Shown here one piece after another: positions 49,875 to 58,815 of a stretch of DNA of 64,000 nucleotides (position 1 is its first letter; each line of letters begins with the position of its first letter). The translations under genes were made by a program, and so were the position numbers. Origin of the DNA: DATFVA01 sp963811905 (GTDB lineage Bacteria > Bacteroidota > Ignavibacteria > Ignavibacteriales > Ignavibacteriaceae); NCBI GenBank assembly GCA_963811905.1, contig CAWETK010000021.1, forward strand, positions 124,001 through 188,000, read 5' to 3'. A model generated the notes under the pieces. That model searched no databases, had not been told where the DNA came from, and saw nothing but the letters and a program-made list of their open reading frames with translations.

Positions 49875-52058
49875 ATGGATACTATAATTTACATAATTCC
49901 TGTCTTCGGTATTCTCGGCCTTATTTATACCTATTTCAAATCTTCCTGGATCAGGAAACAGGATGCCGGTACAGACAAAATGAAGAAAATTGCAGGGCAT
50001 ATTGCCGAAGGGGCAATGGCTTTCCTCAAGTCTGAATATAAAGTTTTAATAATATTTGTTACATGCGTGGCAATATTACTGGGTATATCAGCGGACCCGG
50101 TTAATTCTTCACCCCTGATAGCAGTTTCATTTCTTACAGGGGCATTATGTTCAGCACTTGCAGGTTTTATCGGAATGCGGGTTGCCACAAAAGCGAATGT
50201 GCGGACAACCAATGCTGCCCGAACGAGCCTCGGCAGGGCACTTGAAATTGCGTTCGCCGGAGGGTCTGTAATGGGCTTAGGCGTAGTGGGATTAGGAGTA
50301 CTGGGACTTGGTTCTCTTTTCATCATTTACGGAAGTCTCTTCGGTGTGGGAGCTGAAGGATTACCCAGGGTAATTACAGTTATCACAGGATTTTCATTCG
50401 GAGCATCTTCTATTGCTTTGTTTGCACGTGTTGGAGGCGGAATTTATACAAAAGCAGCCGACGTCGGGGCTGACCTTGTTGGGAAGGTTGAAGCAGGTAT
50501 TCCTGAGGATCATCCGCTGAATCCCGCTACAATTGCAGATAACGTTGGAGACAACGTCGGGGACGTTGCAGGTATGGGTGCGGATTTGTTTGAATCTTAT
50601 GTTGGTTCGATTGTAGGCACGATGGTGCTTGGAGCTGAGTTTATTGCTTATCCGGAGTTTCTTGGAAAGTTCAATGGTCTCGGGGCTGTTCTTCTGCCCC
50701 TTGTAATTGCCGGAGTGGGGATTGTTATGTCAATCCTGGGTACCTTTTTCGTTAAAGTGAAAGAAGGAGGAGACCCGCAAGCCGCATTAAACAAGGGAGA
50801 ATTCGGATCTTCGATTATAATGATCGCCGCCCTCTATTTTATAATTAAATGGATGCTTCCCGAATCCTGGACTCACGAGGATCCGCTATATGGAGTAACC
50901 TATACAATTACTTCACTTGGTATTTTCTGGGCAACTGTAATCGGCCTGGTTGCAGGTGTCCTTATAGGCGTGATCACAGAATATTATACCGGTACCGGTA
51001 AAGGACCTGTACTTGGAATAGTAAGGCAATCACTCACGGGTACTGCCACCAACATCATTGCTGGTATCGGGAATGGGATGATATCTACTGCAATTCCGAT
51101 TATTATAATAGCAGTTTCTATAATGGGTGCTTTCTATTTCGGCGGACTTTATGGAATTGCAATAGCTGCTGTTGGCATGCTCTCGAATACCGGAATTCAG
51201 CTGGCTGTAGATGCTTATGGTCCGATTTCCGATAATGCAGGAGGTATAGCCGAAATGTCTGAGCTGCCCAAGGATGTAAGAAAGAGAACCGATAGACTGG
51301 ATGCGGTAGGCAATACTACTGCCGCAATCGGTAAAGGATTTGCTATTGGTTCTGCAGCACTGACTGCGCTGGCTTTGTTCGGTGCTTTTATGACTGCCGC
51401 AGACATAAAGACTATTGATATTTCAAAAGCAAATGTTATGGCCGGGTTATTCCTCGGCGGTATGCTCCCGATGCTTTTCTCTGCACTTGCGATGAAAGCT
51501 GTGGGAAGAGCTGCAATGTCGATGATAGAGGAAGTCAGGAGACAGTTCCGGACTATACCTGCCCTCACGAATGCACTGAAAGTAATGCAGAAAAATGAAG
51601 GAAAAGAATTCTCAGACTGGAATAATGAAGATAAGCTTACCTTTGAAAAAGCCGATGGTACAGCTGAATATGGTAAGTGCGTAGAAATTTCTACAAAAGC
51701 TGCAATAAAGGAAATGGTAATACCAGGATTGCTTGCCGTGGCAGCTCCCGTGTTTATTGGATTTGCCGGAGGCCCCGAAATGCTGGGCGGGCTGCTCGCA
51801 GGTGTTACTGTAACAGGCGTGCTCATGGCCATTTTCCAGTCTAATGCCGGCGGTGCCTGGGATAATGCCAAGAAAATGTTCGAAGAAGGTATAGAAGTGA
51901 ACGGTCAGAAATACTATAAAGGCTCCGACCCCCATAAAGCGGCAGTTGTCGGAGATACAGTAGGCGATCCTTTTAAGGATACTTCCGGACCGTCGCTGAA
52001 TATTCTGTTAAAATTAATGGCCGTGGTTGCACTTGTAATTGCGCCTTTAATTAAATAA
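49875..52058 (+). CDS. hppA: Membrane-bound proton/sodium-translocating pyrophosphatase
   Basis: HppA hydrolyses PPi and pumps H+ or Na+. The 727-residue protein has about 16 membrane segments and the PPi-binding signature DVGADLVGKVEAGIPEDHPL (about residues 196-215), then NVGDNVGDVAGMGADLFESY. The GNTTAAIGKGFAIGSA stretch has Ala and Gly at the two positions that mark K+-dependent enzymes (K+-independent ones have Lys and Thr). H+ versus Na+ specificity is not readable with confidence. Confidence 0.94.
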   Translation: MDTIIYIIPVFGILGLIYTYFKSSWIRKQDAGTDKMKKIAGHIAEGAMAFLKSEYKVLIIFVTCVAILLGISADPVNSSPLIAVSFLTGALCSALAGFIGMRVATKANVRTTNAARTSLGRALEIAFAGGSVMGLGVVGLGVLGLGSLFIIYGSLFGVGAEGLPRVITVITGFSFGASSIALFARVGGGIYTKAADVGADLVGKVEAGIPEDHPLNPATIADNVGDNVGDVAGMGADLFESYVGSIVGTMVLGAEFIAYPEFLGKFNGLGAVLLPLVIAGVGIVMSILGTFFVKVKEGGDPQAALNKGEFGSSIIMIAALYFIIKWMLPESWTHEDPLYGVTYTITSLGIFWATVIGLVAGVLIGVITEYYTGTGKGPVLGIVRQSLTGTATNIIAGIGNGMISTAIPIIIIAVSIMGAFYFGGLYGIAIAAVGMLSNTGIQLAVDAYGPISDNAGGIAEMSELPKDVRKRTDRLDAVGNTTAAIGKGFAIGSAALTALALFGAFMTAADIKTIDISKANVMAGLFLGGMLPMLFSALAMKAVGRAAMSMIEEVRRQFRTIPALTNALKVMQKNEGKEFSDWNNEDKLTFEKADGTAEYGKCVEISTKAAIKEMVIPGLLAVAAPVFIGFAGGPEMLGGLLAGVTVTGVLMAIFQSNAGGAWDNAKKMFEEGIEVNGQKYYKGSDPHKAAVVGDTVGDPFKDTSGPSLNILLKLMAVVALVIAPLIK

Positions 52059-52100
52059 ATTATTGTTTAGTATAAATAAATTTATTGTATCAACCCTGCT

Positions 52101-52115
52101 CTCATCTGGAATGAG
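52101..52115 (+). promoter_or_regulatory. Small hairpin in the rpsF leader
   Basis: CTCAT (52101-52105) pairs with ATGAG (52111-52115) over a 5-nt loop, 32 bp before the rpsF ATG. Ribosomal S6/S18 operons often carry a leader hairpin for autoregulation. The conserved S6-S18 binding features were not confirmed here. Confidence 0.3.
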
Positions 52116-52146
52116 GGCCTAAGACCAAAGGGAGGTAGAAGTACGG

Positions 52147-52554
52147 ATGAAAACGAATGCGTATGAAAGTGCTGTTATTATCAATGCAGCCCTGGATGAT
52201 GAACAAATAGAAAACATTATTTCCCGCATAAAAGATTTCATAACTAACAATGGTGGAGATATAAGGGATATAGAGAACTGGGGACGAAAAAGATTAGCCT
52301 ATATGATCAATAAGAGTAAGATCGGCTATTATGCAGTTTTCAGGTTTAATGCCCCTACCAATATCATTTCAAAACTGGAAAGAAATTATACTCTGGATGA
52401 GCATATCTTAAGGTATCTGACAATATCTTTGGATAAAGATGCTGTTGAATTTCTGGAGAAAAAGAGGAGCGATTCTCAGTCCGAAAATGAACCCGTACCT
52501 GAGAAGGGGGAAAATCGGGAGAACGTTGCCGCAGAAAAAGATGTTTCAAAATAG
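52147..52554 (+). CDS. rpsF: 30S ribosomal protein S6
   Basis: S6 binds 16S rRNA with S18 in the 30S platform. The 135-residue protein has the S6 core (about 1-95: YESAVIINAALDDEQIE, WGRKRLAYMINKSKIGYY) and a long charged C-terminal tail rich in Glu and Lys. GGGAGG lies upstream. It leads the standard rpsF-ssb-rpsR-rplI cluster. Confidence 0.95.
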   Translation: MKTNAYESAVIINAALDDEQIENIISRIKDFITNNGGDIRDIENWGRKRLAYMINKSKIGYYAVFRFNAPTNIISKLERNYTLDEHILRYLTISLDKDAVEFLEKKRSDSQSENEPVPEKGENRENVAAEKDVSK

Positions 52555-52601
52555 CAGAATCACTAACTAACTAATGTATTGATTAAGTATGGAGGAAAAC
52601 C

Positions 52602-53075
52602 ATGGCTGAACTGAAAATGCCTGAAATTAACTATGTTATTGTTGCCGGAAATCTTACAAAAGATCCCATCTTTCGGCAGACAACTAACAGTACTCCTGTC
52701 GTAAATTTTTCTATTGCTTCAAATAGAAAATATAAAGACAGCTCAAACCAGTGGCAGGAGGATGTATGTTATGTCGGCATTGTCGCATGGAATAAATTGG
52801 CTGAGAGCTGCCGGGACAGATTGAAAAAAGGATCTGCGGTATTGGTAGACGGAGAACTTCAGAGCAGGACCTGGAAATCAGAAGATGGTCATAATAGAAG
52901 CATTGTTGAAATTAAAGCCAGAAGAATTCAGTTTCTTAATAAAAGAGGTAAACTGAATGAACACGGTAACGGTCTTGATGAAGAAGATTCACTTGCAGAA
53001 GAGGATGCTGTTGATTATACAGAAGACTCTTTCGATAAATTTTTATCAAATGAAGAATCAGATCTTATAAAGTAA
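52602..53075 (+). CDS. ssb: Single-stranded DNA-binding protein
   Basis: SSB binds single-stranded DNA in replication and repair. The 157-residue protein has the OB-fold (about 5-115): NYVIVAGNLTKDPIFRQT, then FSIASNRKYKDSS, and VLVDGELQSRTWKSEDG. An acidic tail follows. The tip does not match the usual DDIPF ending and finishes with SNEESDLIK. GGAGG lies before the ATG. It sits between rpsF and rpsR, the usual place for ssb. Confidence 0.94.
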   Translation: MAELKMPEINYVIVAGNLTKDPIFRQTTNSTPVVNFSIASNRKYKDSSNQWQEDVCYVGIVAWNKLAESCRDRLKKGSAVLVDGELQSRTWKSEDGHNRSIVEIKARRIQFLNKRGKLNEHGNGLDEEDSLAEEDAVDYTEDSFDKFLSNEESDLIK

Positions 53076-53089
53076 AGATAAGGTAGATA

Positions 53090-53320
53090 ATGAAAAAAGA
53101 AATCAGAACTAAAAAAGTCTGCAGGTTTACACAGAATAATGTTAAGTATATCGATTATAAAGATGTAAAGCTCCTTCAGAGATATACTACCGAACAGGGA
53201 AAGATTATTCCTAAAAGAATAACCGGGACTAAATCAAAATACCAGAGAGAATTGGCGATTGCAATAAAAAGAGCAAGACATATGGCATTATTGCCTTATG
53301 TAGCAGACACTGTAAAATAG
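53090..53320 (+). CDS. rpsR: 30S ribosomal protein S18
   Basis: This 76-residue basic protein has the S18 core: CRFTQNNVKYIDYKDVKLLQ (about 11-30), then IIPKRITGTKSKYQRELAIA and RARHMALLPY, which match the family closely. S18 pairs with S6 at the 30S platform. It lies 14 bp after ssb. Confidence 0.95.
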   Translation: MKKEIRTKKVCRFTQNNVKYIDYKDVKLLQRYTTEQGKIIPKRITGTKSKYQRELAIAIKRARHMALLPYVADTVK

Positions 53321-53340
53321 AACCAGAAGCAGGAGAAGAA

Positions 53341-53784
53341 ATGAAAGTAATTCTTAGAGAGAATTTTGAATCATTGGGGCAGATCGGTGATCTTGTCGAT
53401 GTTAAAGACGGTTTCGCCAGAAATTACCTCCTTCCCAGGAAGATCGCTTATGCAGCAATTAAAGGGAATATCCGGTCGCTTGAAGAGGAAAAGAAAAACC
53501 TTGCAAAGAAAAAGGAACAGGAAATCCACGCAGCTGAAACCCTCGGCGGTGAACTTGAGAAGGTTTCTGTTACTATTCCAGTCCAGGTAGGTGAAGAAGA
53601 TAAAATTTTCGGTTCCGTTACTTCCCAGATGATCAGCGATGCTCTTAAAGAAAAAGGTTATGATATTGATAAGCGTAAAATCGAAATTGATGAAGCTATA
53701 AAATCACTCGGTATTTACAGCATTACTGTTAAATTACATGCAAATGTAAATGCCAAGATTAAAGTATGGGTTGTAAGAGAATAG
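53341..53784 (+). CDS. rplI: 50S ribosomal protein L9
   Basis: L9 binds 23S rRNA and limits frameshifting between crowded ribosomes. The 147-residue protein has the N-domain start MKVILRENFESLGQIGDLVD and GFARNYLLPRKIA (about 24-36), a long linking helix rich in Lys and Glu (about 44-75) and the C-domain with KIFGSVTSQMISDAL (about 87-101). It ends the cluster, with a strong terminator after it. Confidence 0.95.
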   Translation: MKVILRENFESLGQIGDLVDVKDGFARNYLLPRKIAYAAIKGNIRSLEEEKKNLAKKKEQEIHAAETLGGELEKVSVTIPVQVGEEDKIFGSVTSQMISDALKEKGYDIDKRKIEIDEAIKSLGIYSITVKLHANVNAKIKVWVVRE

Positions 53785-53801
53785 AACCAGGCTGATATTA
53801 A

Positions 53802-53833
53802 AAAAAAAGGAAAGCAGACGCTTTCCTTTTTTT
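53802..53833 (+). terminator. Intrinsic terminator of the rpsF-rplI operon
   Basis: The stem AAAAAAAGGAAAGC (53802-53815) pairs perfectly with GCTTTCCTTTTTTT (53820-53833) over an AGAC tetraloop. With A and T runs on both sides it can work in both directions, also ending the convergent rpmB message. Confidence 0.92.
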
Positions 53834-53854
53834 GTTTTAAATGCAGAGGTTAGA

Positions 53855-54094
53855 TTAATTAACTTTAATCTGTTTTTCACGGATCATCTTTGCGATATGA
53901 GATGTACCGTTTCTGGAGATATTTTTAATAGCTTTTGCACTCAATTTTAGGGTTACAAATCGGTTGAGTTCCTGTATCCATATCCTTTTCTTCTGAAGGT
54001 TAGGAAGGAATCTTCTTCTTGTTCTGTTATGAGCATGGGATACATTATTTCCTGAAAGTGGACCAATGCCTGTAACCTGACATCTTCTTGACAT
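53855..54094 (-). CDS. rpmB: 50S ribosomal protein L28
   Basis: From the ATG at 54094 (AGGAGA 7 bp upstream; a longer frame adds 21 unrelated residues) this is a 79-residue L28. MSRRCQVTGIGPLSGNNVSH is the family start, followed by TRRRFLPNLQKKRIWI and a basic ending. L28 helps assemble the 50S exit region. The gene is monocistronic and convergent with rplI. Confidence 0.94.
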   Translation of the reverse strand: MSRRCQVTGIGPLSGNNVSHAHNRTRRRFLPNLQKKRIWIQELNRFVTLKLSAKAIKNISRNGTSHIAKMIREKQIKVN

Positions 54095-54353
54095 AATATC
54101 TCTCCTGAGAACTTTCTTAAGTATAAAATTAGAACAATAAATATACGAAAATATCATTTAAAAAATATAGTAATAATCAAAAAAAAATCACTATGTTAAA
54201 TCTGCGATATTCTTTCATCTTTAGGTTGACAAAGATAAATTCCCTGTTATTTTTGAAGGCAGATCCAATATTAATCTTTAATGAAAATGCCCTTTTTGTT
54301 CAGAGCATACCTTAGTAACCACTTAAACATCTTTTTGAGTAAAGGAGAACTTT

Positions 54354-54968
54354 ATGGAATATTATGAATTACACCCGGAAACCCCTCAGCTACGGTACAT
54401 AAACAAAGCGGTTTCAGTGCTGAAAGATGGGGGAGTAATAATATATCCTACTGATACAGTATATGGAATAGGCTGCGATATTTTTAATAAAGAAGCTTTG
54501 GAAAGGATATTTGCTATAAAAAATGACGGTAATTCTAAACTATTAAGTTTTGTCTGCTCAGACCTTAAGGATATATCGAAATATGCCAGGGTATCTGATT
54601 ATGCTTACAGGACAATGAAGCATCTCCTTCCCGGGCCTTATACCTTCATTCTTCCTGCCGCGAAACTTGTCCCTAAAAAGCTATGGAGTAAAAGAAAGAC
54701 TGTCGGAATACGGATACCTAATAACAACATTACTATGAAACTGGTTGAAGAATTGGGAAATCCTATTATCAGCACCAGCACAACTAACCGGAAAGGCGAC
54801 GTAATTTATGATCCTTTTGAGGTAAGGAATATATTCAATTCACAGGTTGATCTTATGCTGTCTATGGGACCTCTAATGGGAGAGCAGTCGACAGTTGTCG
54901 ATCTAAGTGATGAAGCTCCTGAGGTGCTTAGAGAAGGCGCCGGTGATGTCAGTATGTTTGTATATTAA
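54354..54968 (+). CDS. Threonylcarbamoyl-AMP synthase (TsaC/Sua5/YrdC family)
   Basis: This 204-residue YrdC-domain protein makes threonylcarbamoyl-AMP for the t6A tRNA modification. Landmarks are GGVIIYPTDTVYGIGCDIFN (about 25-44) with the Thr/Lys/Arg nucleotide site, PGPYTFILPA (about 90-99), RIPNNNI and the STVVDLS ending. A GGAG lies upstream. A strong terminator follows. It may be the shorter YciO-type relative; the tRNA role is the family inference. Confidence 0.85.
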   Translation: MEYYELHPETPQLRYINKAVSVLKDGGVIIYPTDTVYGIGCDIFNKEALERIFAIKNDGNSKLLSFVCSDLKDISKYARVSDYAYRTMKHLLPGPYTFILPAAKLVPKKLWSKRKTVGIRIPNNNITMKLVEELGNPIISTSTTNRKGDVIYDPFEVRNIFNSQVDLMLSMGPLMGEQSTVVDLSDEAPEVLREGAGDVSMFVY

Positions 54969-54989
54969 AATTATCCTATGGTGAATTAC

Positions 54990-55020
54990 AAGGCTTGCCT
55001 TTCCGGCAAGCCTTTTTTTT
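54990..55020. terminator. Bidirectional intrinsic terminator
   Basis: AAGGCTTGCC (54990-54999) pairs perfectly with GGCAAGCCTT (55005-55014) over TTTCC, followed by a T run to 55020. It serves the tsaC-type gene on the plus strand and lies at the end of the convergent SDR gene. Confidence 0.92.
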
Positions 55021-55789
55021 ATTTGCGGATAACCTGTGTTGAGGACGCCTGGGCAAGAGGTGTTAATATGACCTCATTAATATTTACGTGTTCAGGTCTG
55101 GTTGCACAGTAAACCACAGCATCAGCTATATCTGATGCAGTCAGGGGATCCAGTCCCTCATAAACTTTATCTGCTCTTTCCTTGCTGCCAGAAAACCTTA
55201 CGATACTGAATTCAGTTTCAACCATACCGGGGTCGACAGTGCTTACTTTTATGCCGTGTTCAAGGCAGTCCATTCTTATTCCCCTGGTCAGAGCATTAAC
55301 AGCGAACTTGGTTGCGCAATATACATTACCATTGGGGTAAACTTCGTGACCTGCAGTTGAGCCGATATTTATAACATGTCCTCTTTTTCTTTCAACCATT
55401 CCCGGAAGGATATTCCTGGTTACATACAGAAGTCCTTTCAGGTTGGTATCGATCATTTCCTCCCAGCTTGCCAGGTTACCCTCATAAATTTTATCAAAAC
55501 CACGCGCAAGTCCGGCATTGTTAACCAGTACATCCACTTTATTCCAGTCTCCGCCCAGGCCATCAACTGCCTGTTTAACTTCATTAAAATCTCTTACATC
55601 GAGTTTGATGATTCTGGTTTTTATCCCATACGTTTTTTCAAGCCTTTCCGCCTCTTCTTTCAGCCTTTCAAACCGTCGTGCGGCTAAAATCAGATTTGCT
55701 TTTTCCCCGGCGAATGCTTCTGCACAGGCTCTGCCTATTCCGGAACTGGCGCCGGTGATGAATACAATTTTGTCTTTAAGTCTTTCCAT
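55019..55789 (-). CDS. Short-chain dehydrogenase/reductase (YdfG-like)
   Basis: This 256-residue classical SDR has the nucleotide site TGASSGIGRACAEAF (about 13-27), NNAG (about 89-92), catalytic Ser in INIGSTAGHEVYP (about 145) and YxxxK in VYCATKFAVNAL (about 157-161). The PGMVETEF and EHVNINEVILTPL endings match YdfG-type NADP-dependent 3-hydroxy acid dehydrogenases, though the substrate is not sure. The 522-bp gap upstream holds array 3. Confidence 0.88.
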   Translation of the reverse strand: MERLKDKIVFITGASSGIGRACAEAFAGEKANLILAARRFERLKEEAERLEKTYGIKTRIIKLDVRDFNEVKQAVDGLGGDWNKVDVLVNNAGLARGFDKIYEGNLASWEEMIDTNLKGLLYVTRNILPGMVERKRGHVINIGSTAGHEVYPNGNVYCATKFAVNALTRGIRMDCLEHGIKVSTVDPGMVETEFSIVRFSGSKERADKVYEGLDPLTASDIADAVVYCATRPEHVNINEVILTPLAQASSTQVIRK

Positions 55790-56311
55790 ATTTCATCCCT
55801 GAAATTAATTTTCAAAAAAATAAATTTAGTGAAATAGTGCAGCGTCTACAAGACTATCATATAATTGAGATAGATGATTTTTACAATTGTCAGTGCTGTC
55901 CGGATTAAATGCAGAACAACAAATCTATCCGCTATTATTTTGAATTCCCACTGCATACGAAAAATAAACAAATTCAAAGAGTCTATTTAGCAGCAGTATC
56001 TTTATAGTGGGAGAAGCGTATTTCAAACGTATGTGGATCGTATGTGGAACGAATCTGAGACGTATGTGAGACGTATGTGGAAAGTATTTGTATCGTTCTT
56101 TGGAGGTTTGAGTGTACTATACTATTTCCTGATTGCTGAGGCTATACAAAAATTGGGGTAAAATCCTGGTGTATAACTGATTATTTAAGGAGGGGTTTAA
56201 GTCAACTAATAATACTGTACCAAGGACAATTTTTGTATATGCTTTAGATAATAAAAATGAACTTCAGGACTTTCCACCGCACAAATTGTGAAAAGTCAGA
56301 AAGGATCAGTT
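55790..56311. other. 522-bp intergenic region upstream of the SDR, holding array 3
   Basis: AT-rich DNA between two minus-strand genes. The only structure seen is the 11-bp array at 56017-56104. No reading frame, tRNA or terminator was recognised in the rest. The SDR promoter should lie in the first 230 bp. Confidence 0.5.
56017..56104 (+). repeat. Intergenic 11-bp tandem array 3 (core CGTATGTG)
   Basis: Eight consecutive 11-bp units run from 56017: CGTATTTCAAA, CGTATGTGGAT, CGTATGTGGAA, CGAATCTGAGA, CGTATGTGAGA, CGTATGTGGAA, AGTATTTGTAT and CGTTCTTTGGA. The period and the CGTAT start are the same as in arrays 1 and 2, but the last three core bases differ (GTG rather than TCA). It lies about 228 bp upstream of the SDR start. 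Confidence 0.85.
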
Positions 56312-57340
56312 TCAGAAGCGGCCGGGGATAAATGTGCCGCATTTGGGACATTTATTCCCTTTAAGATTGTTCTTTATGACGTCATGCCAATCTCTTTTTA
56401 AGAGGGGGTAACGGCAAGAGGGACAGAAGGTTGTCTGGCCTTCCGGGTCATGAATATTTCCGGTATAAACAAATTTTATTCCTGTACCGAGAGCAATGTT
56501 TCTTGCTGTTTTTAATGTAGAAGGGGGAGTTTTGTTCTTATCTCTTAATCTGAAGTCGGGGTGAAACGCTGTAAAATGCAGGGGGACTGAATCTCCAAGG
56601 TTATTAAGGATCCAGTCACATTCCTCCTGAATTTCTCTTTCGGAATCATTTTCACCGGGAATCAGAAGAGTAGTTATCTCAAACCAGACATCTGTTTCAT
56701 TCTTTAACCACACTAACGTGTCCAGTACATCTTTCAGGCTCGAGAAAGTCAGCTTGTTATAGAACCGTTCTGTAAATCCTTTCAGATCAACATTTGCAGC
56801 ATCAATGTATTTATAGACATCCTTCCTTGCTTCCTTATCAATATAGCCGGCAGTTACCATCACAGAATTTATGCCTTCTGCTCTCCCTATTTTTGAAATA
56901 TCTATAACATATTCTCCGAAAATAGTAGGATCATTATAAGTGTAGGCTATTGATGGTACTTTGTACTGCTTGGCAAGCCGGATCACCTCTTCAGGGGATG
57001 CTGTGAGAGCATTAAGATCATCCAGCCTGGCTTTGCTCATCGACCAGTTCTGGCAGAACTTGCAGCCAAGGTTGCAGCCCGCGGTTCCGAAGCTCAAAAC
57101 ACCGGTACCGGGATAAAAATGATTTAAAGGTTTTTTTTCTATCGGATCAATTGCAAAGCCTGTAGGTCTCCCGTAGCCAGTGGTGTAGAGTTTGCCGTTT
57201 ACATTTTGTCTTATGTAGCAAAATCCTGCCTGACCTTCGCCGATTTTACAGTAGCGGGGACAAAGAGTGCATAAAAGTTTATTCCTGTCCGCAGGTTCCC
57301 ACCATTTTGCTAATTTCATTTCCATATTTTCCATTTTCAT
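56312..57340 (-). CDS. amrS: AmrS-type radical SAM protein (AmmeMemoRadiSam system)
   Basis: This 342-residue radical SAM protein has the N-terminal CTLCPRYCKIGEGQAGFC Cys cluster (about 22-39), the SAM/iron-sulfur motif CxxxCxxC in GCNLGCKFCQNW (about 88-99), and a C-terminal zinc ribbon with two CxxC pairs (FCPSC and KCPKC, about 311-336). These mark the AmrS member of the AmmeMemoRadiSam trio. The companion AMMECR1 and MEMO genes are not adjacent. The substrate is unknown. Confidence 0.88.
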   Translation of the reverse strand: MKMENMEMKLAKWWEPADRNKLLCTLCPRYCKIGEGQAGFCYIRQNVNGKLYTTGYGRPTGFAIDPIEKKPLNHFYPGTGVLSFGTAGCNLGCKFCQNWSMSKARLDDLNALTASPEEVIRLAKQYKVPSIAYTYNDPTIFGEYVIDISKIGRAEGINSVMVTAGYIDKEARKDVYKYIDAANVDLKGFTERFYNKLTFSSLKDVLDTLVWLKNETDVWFEITTLLIPGENDSEREIQEECDWILNNLGDSVPLHFTAFHPDFRLRDKNKTPPSTLKTARNIALGTGIKFVYTGNIHDPEGQTTFCPSCRYPLLKRDWHDVIKNNLKGNKCPKCGTFIPGRF

Positions 57341-57378
57341 AATACATATTCATCAATTTGATATAATTCTTCAAGACA

Positions 57379-58815
57379 TTAAATAATCTCAAACCTTAAC
57401 CAGTTTGCCCGGCTTTTCTCGGAATATGGGGCTCCTGCAGCAAATATCACGACATCACCCAATTTAACGTAGCCTTCCTCGATAATTATTTTCTTTGCCT
57501 TATCAATGGCAATATGTTCCTTGTCTATTTCATCCATATGGACGGGAATAATTCCCCATCTTAAGCAAAGCTTATTCATTGTATCAAAGCTGTTAGAGAA
57601 AGCGATTATTTTTGCTTCAGGCCTGAACTTGGAAAGGTTGCCCGCTGTTCTTCCTTTAAATGTGAAGGCTGCAATGGCTGATGCATTTATCTGCCTGCTT
57701 ATTGAAACAACTGCTTTTCCTACTGAATCGAACAAGTTTTCCTCAACCTTTTGGGGTATCTTGAATTCTACTATATGATTGAATAAATGTTTCTCGGCAT
57801 TGCGGATTATGTCATTCATCATATTAACAGTACGAATGGGGAATTTGCCGATTGAAGTCTCACCACTCAGCATTACAACGTCTGTCCCATCCCAGACAGC
57901 ATTGGCAACGTCAGATGCTTCCGCACGGGTCGGCACAGGATTGTGTATCATTGAATCCAGCATCTGAGTAGCAGTAATTACAAGCTTGCCGACAGAGTTG
58001 CATTTCCTGATAATTTCTTTTTGTATAACGGGCACTTCAGAAGCCGGCAATTCAACGCCAAGGTCGCCCCGGGCGACCATTATGCCGTCTGCGACTTCCA
58101 GAATCCCATCAAACCTTTCAACACCTTCACGTTTCTCAATTTTTGCTATAACAGGAATATCTGAATTTCTTTCTTTCAGCCATGCTTTCAGAATTGTTAT
58201 ATCCTCCGGCTGTCTTACGAAAGATAAAGCGATATAGTCAATCCGGTGCCGAAGGGCGAATTCAAGATCCTTAAAATCTTTCTCTGTGATACTAGGAGTA
58301 GAAAGTTTCATACCGGGAAGGTTCATGCCCTTTTTAGGATATAAAGTTCCGCCGTTCTCAATCTTGCATACCACGGAACTTTCATTTTTACCCGTTATTC
58401 TCAGGCGGATGAGTCCATCATCTATGAGGACCGGATCGCCCGCTGCAGCGTCACTCACCAGGGCAGCATAGGAAGTAGAGATACGTTTTTCAGTACCTTT
58501 AACATTTTCAATAGTGATTTCAATATCATTACCGGTTTCAAGTTCTATAGAAGGCTCGACAAGCTCTCCAACCCTTATTTTAGGTCCCTGAAGATCCACA
58601 AGTACAGCGAGAGGGGTTTTCTCCTCCGTGCATATCTCGTGGATATTCTTAAGGACATTTTCAAAGAAATCATAGGAACCGTGGGAGAAATTCAGTCTTA
58701 CTCCATCTACACCTGCAAGAACCAGCTGCTTTATCATGTCAGCCGAATCGGTGGCCGGCCCAAGGGTGCATAGTATTTTTGTTTTTGCAAAAATATCGTT
58801 CAGGTTAGCTTTCAT
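57379..58815 (-). CDS. pyk: Pyruvate kinase
   Basis: Pyruvate kinase converts PEP and ADP to pyruvate and ATP. The 478-residue enzyme has KILCTLGPATDS (about 13-24), the RLNFSHGSYD loop, the K+/Mg site IPVIAKIEKREGVERFDGI (about 225-243), the signature GIMVARGDLGVEL and ITATQMLDSMIHNPVPTRAE, and a C-terminal regulatory domain. Its start overlaps the stop of the upstream Lon-related protease gene by 4 bp. Confidence 0.95.
   Translation of the reverse strand: MKANLNDIFAKTKILCTLGPATDSADMIKQLVLAGVDGVRLNFSHGSYDFFENVLKNIHEICTEEKTPLAVLVDLQGPKIRVGELVEPSIELETGNDIEITIENVKGTEKRISTSYAALVSDAAAGDPVLIDDGLIRLRITGKNESSVVCKIENGGTLYPKKGMNLPGMKLSTPSITEKDFKDLEFALRHRIDYIALSFVRQPEDITILKAWLKERNSDIPVIAKIEKREGVERFDGILEVADGIMVARGDLGVELPASEVPVIQKEIIRKCNSVGKLVITATQMLDSMIHNPVPTRAEASDVANAVWDGTDVVMLSGETSIGKFPIRTVNMMNDIIRNAEKHLFNHIVEFKIPQKVEENLFDSVGKAVVSISRQINASAIAAFTFKGRTAGNLSKFRPEAKIIAFSNSFDTMNKLCLRWGIIPVHMDEIDKEHIAIDKAKKIIIEEGYVKLGDVVIFAAGAPYSEKSRANWLRFEII

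Noticed and set aside
51215..51871. 218-residue minus-strand reading frame inside hppA
   Set aside because: Antisense shadow with Ala/Ser/Pro-rich composition that mirrors hppA codons.
52101..52115. Firm S6-S18 leader RNA call
   Set aside because: A 5-bp hairpin is present, but the conserved bulged binding site was not confirmed, so it is listed only as a weak hairpin.
5839..56104. CRISPR interpretation of the 11-bp arrays
   Set aside because: Repeats are 8 bp with 3-bp spacers, far too short for CRISPR, and no cas genes are in the window.
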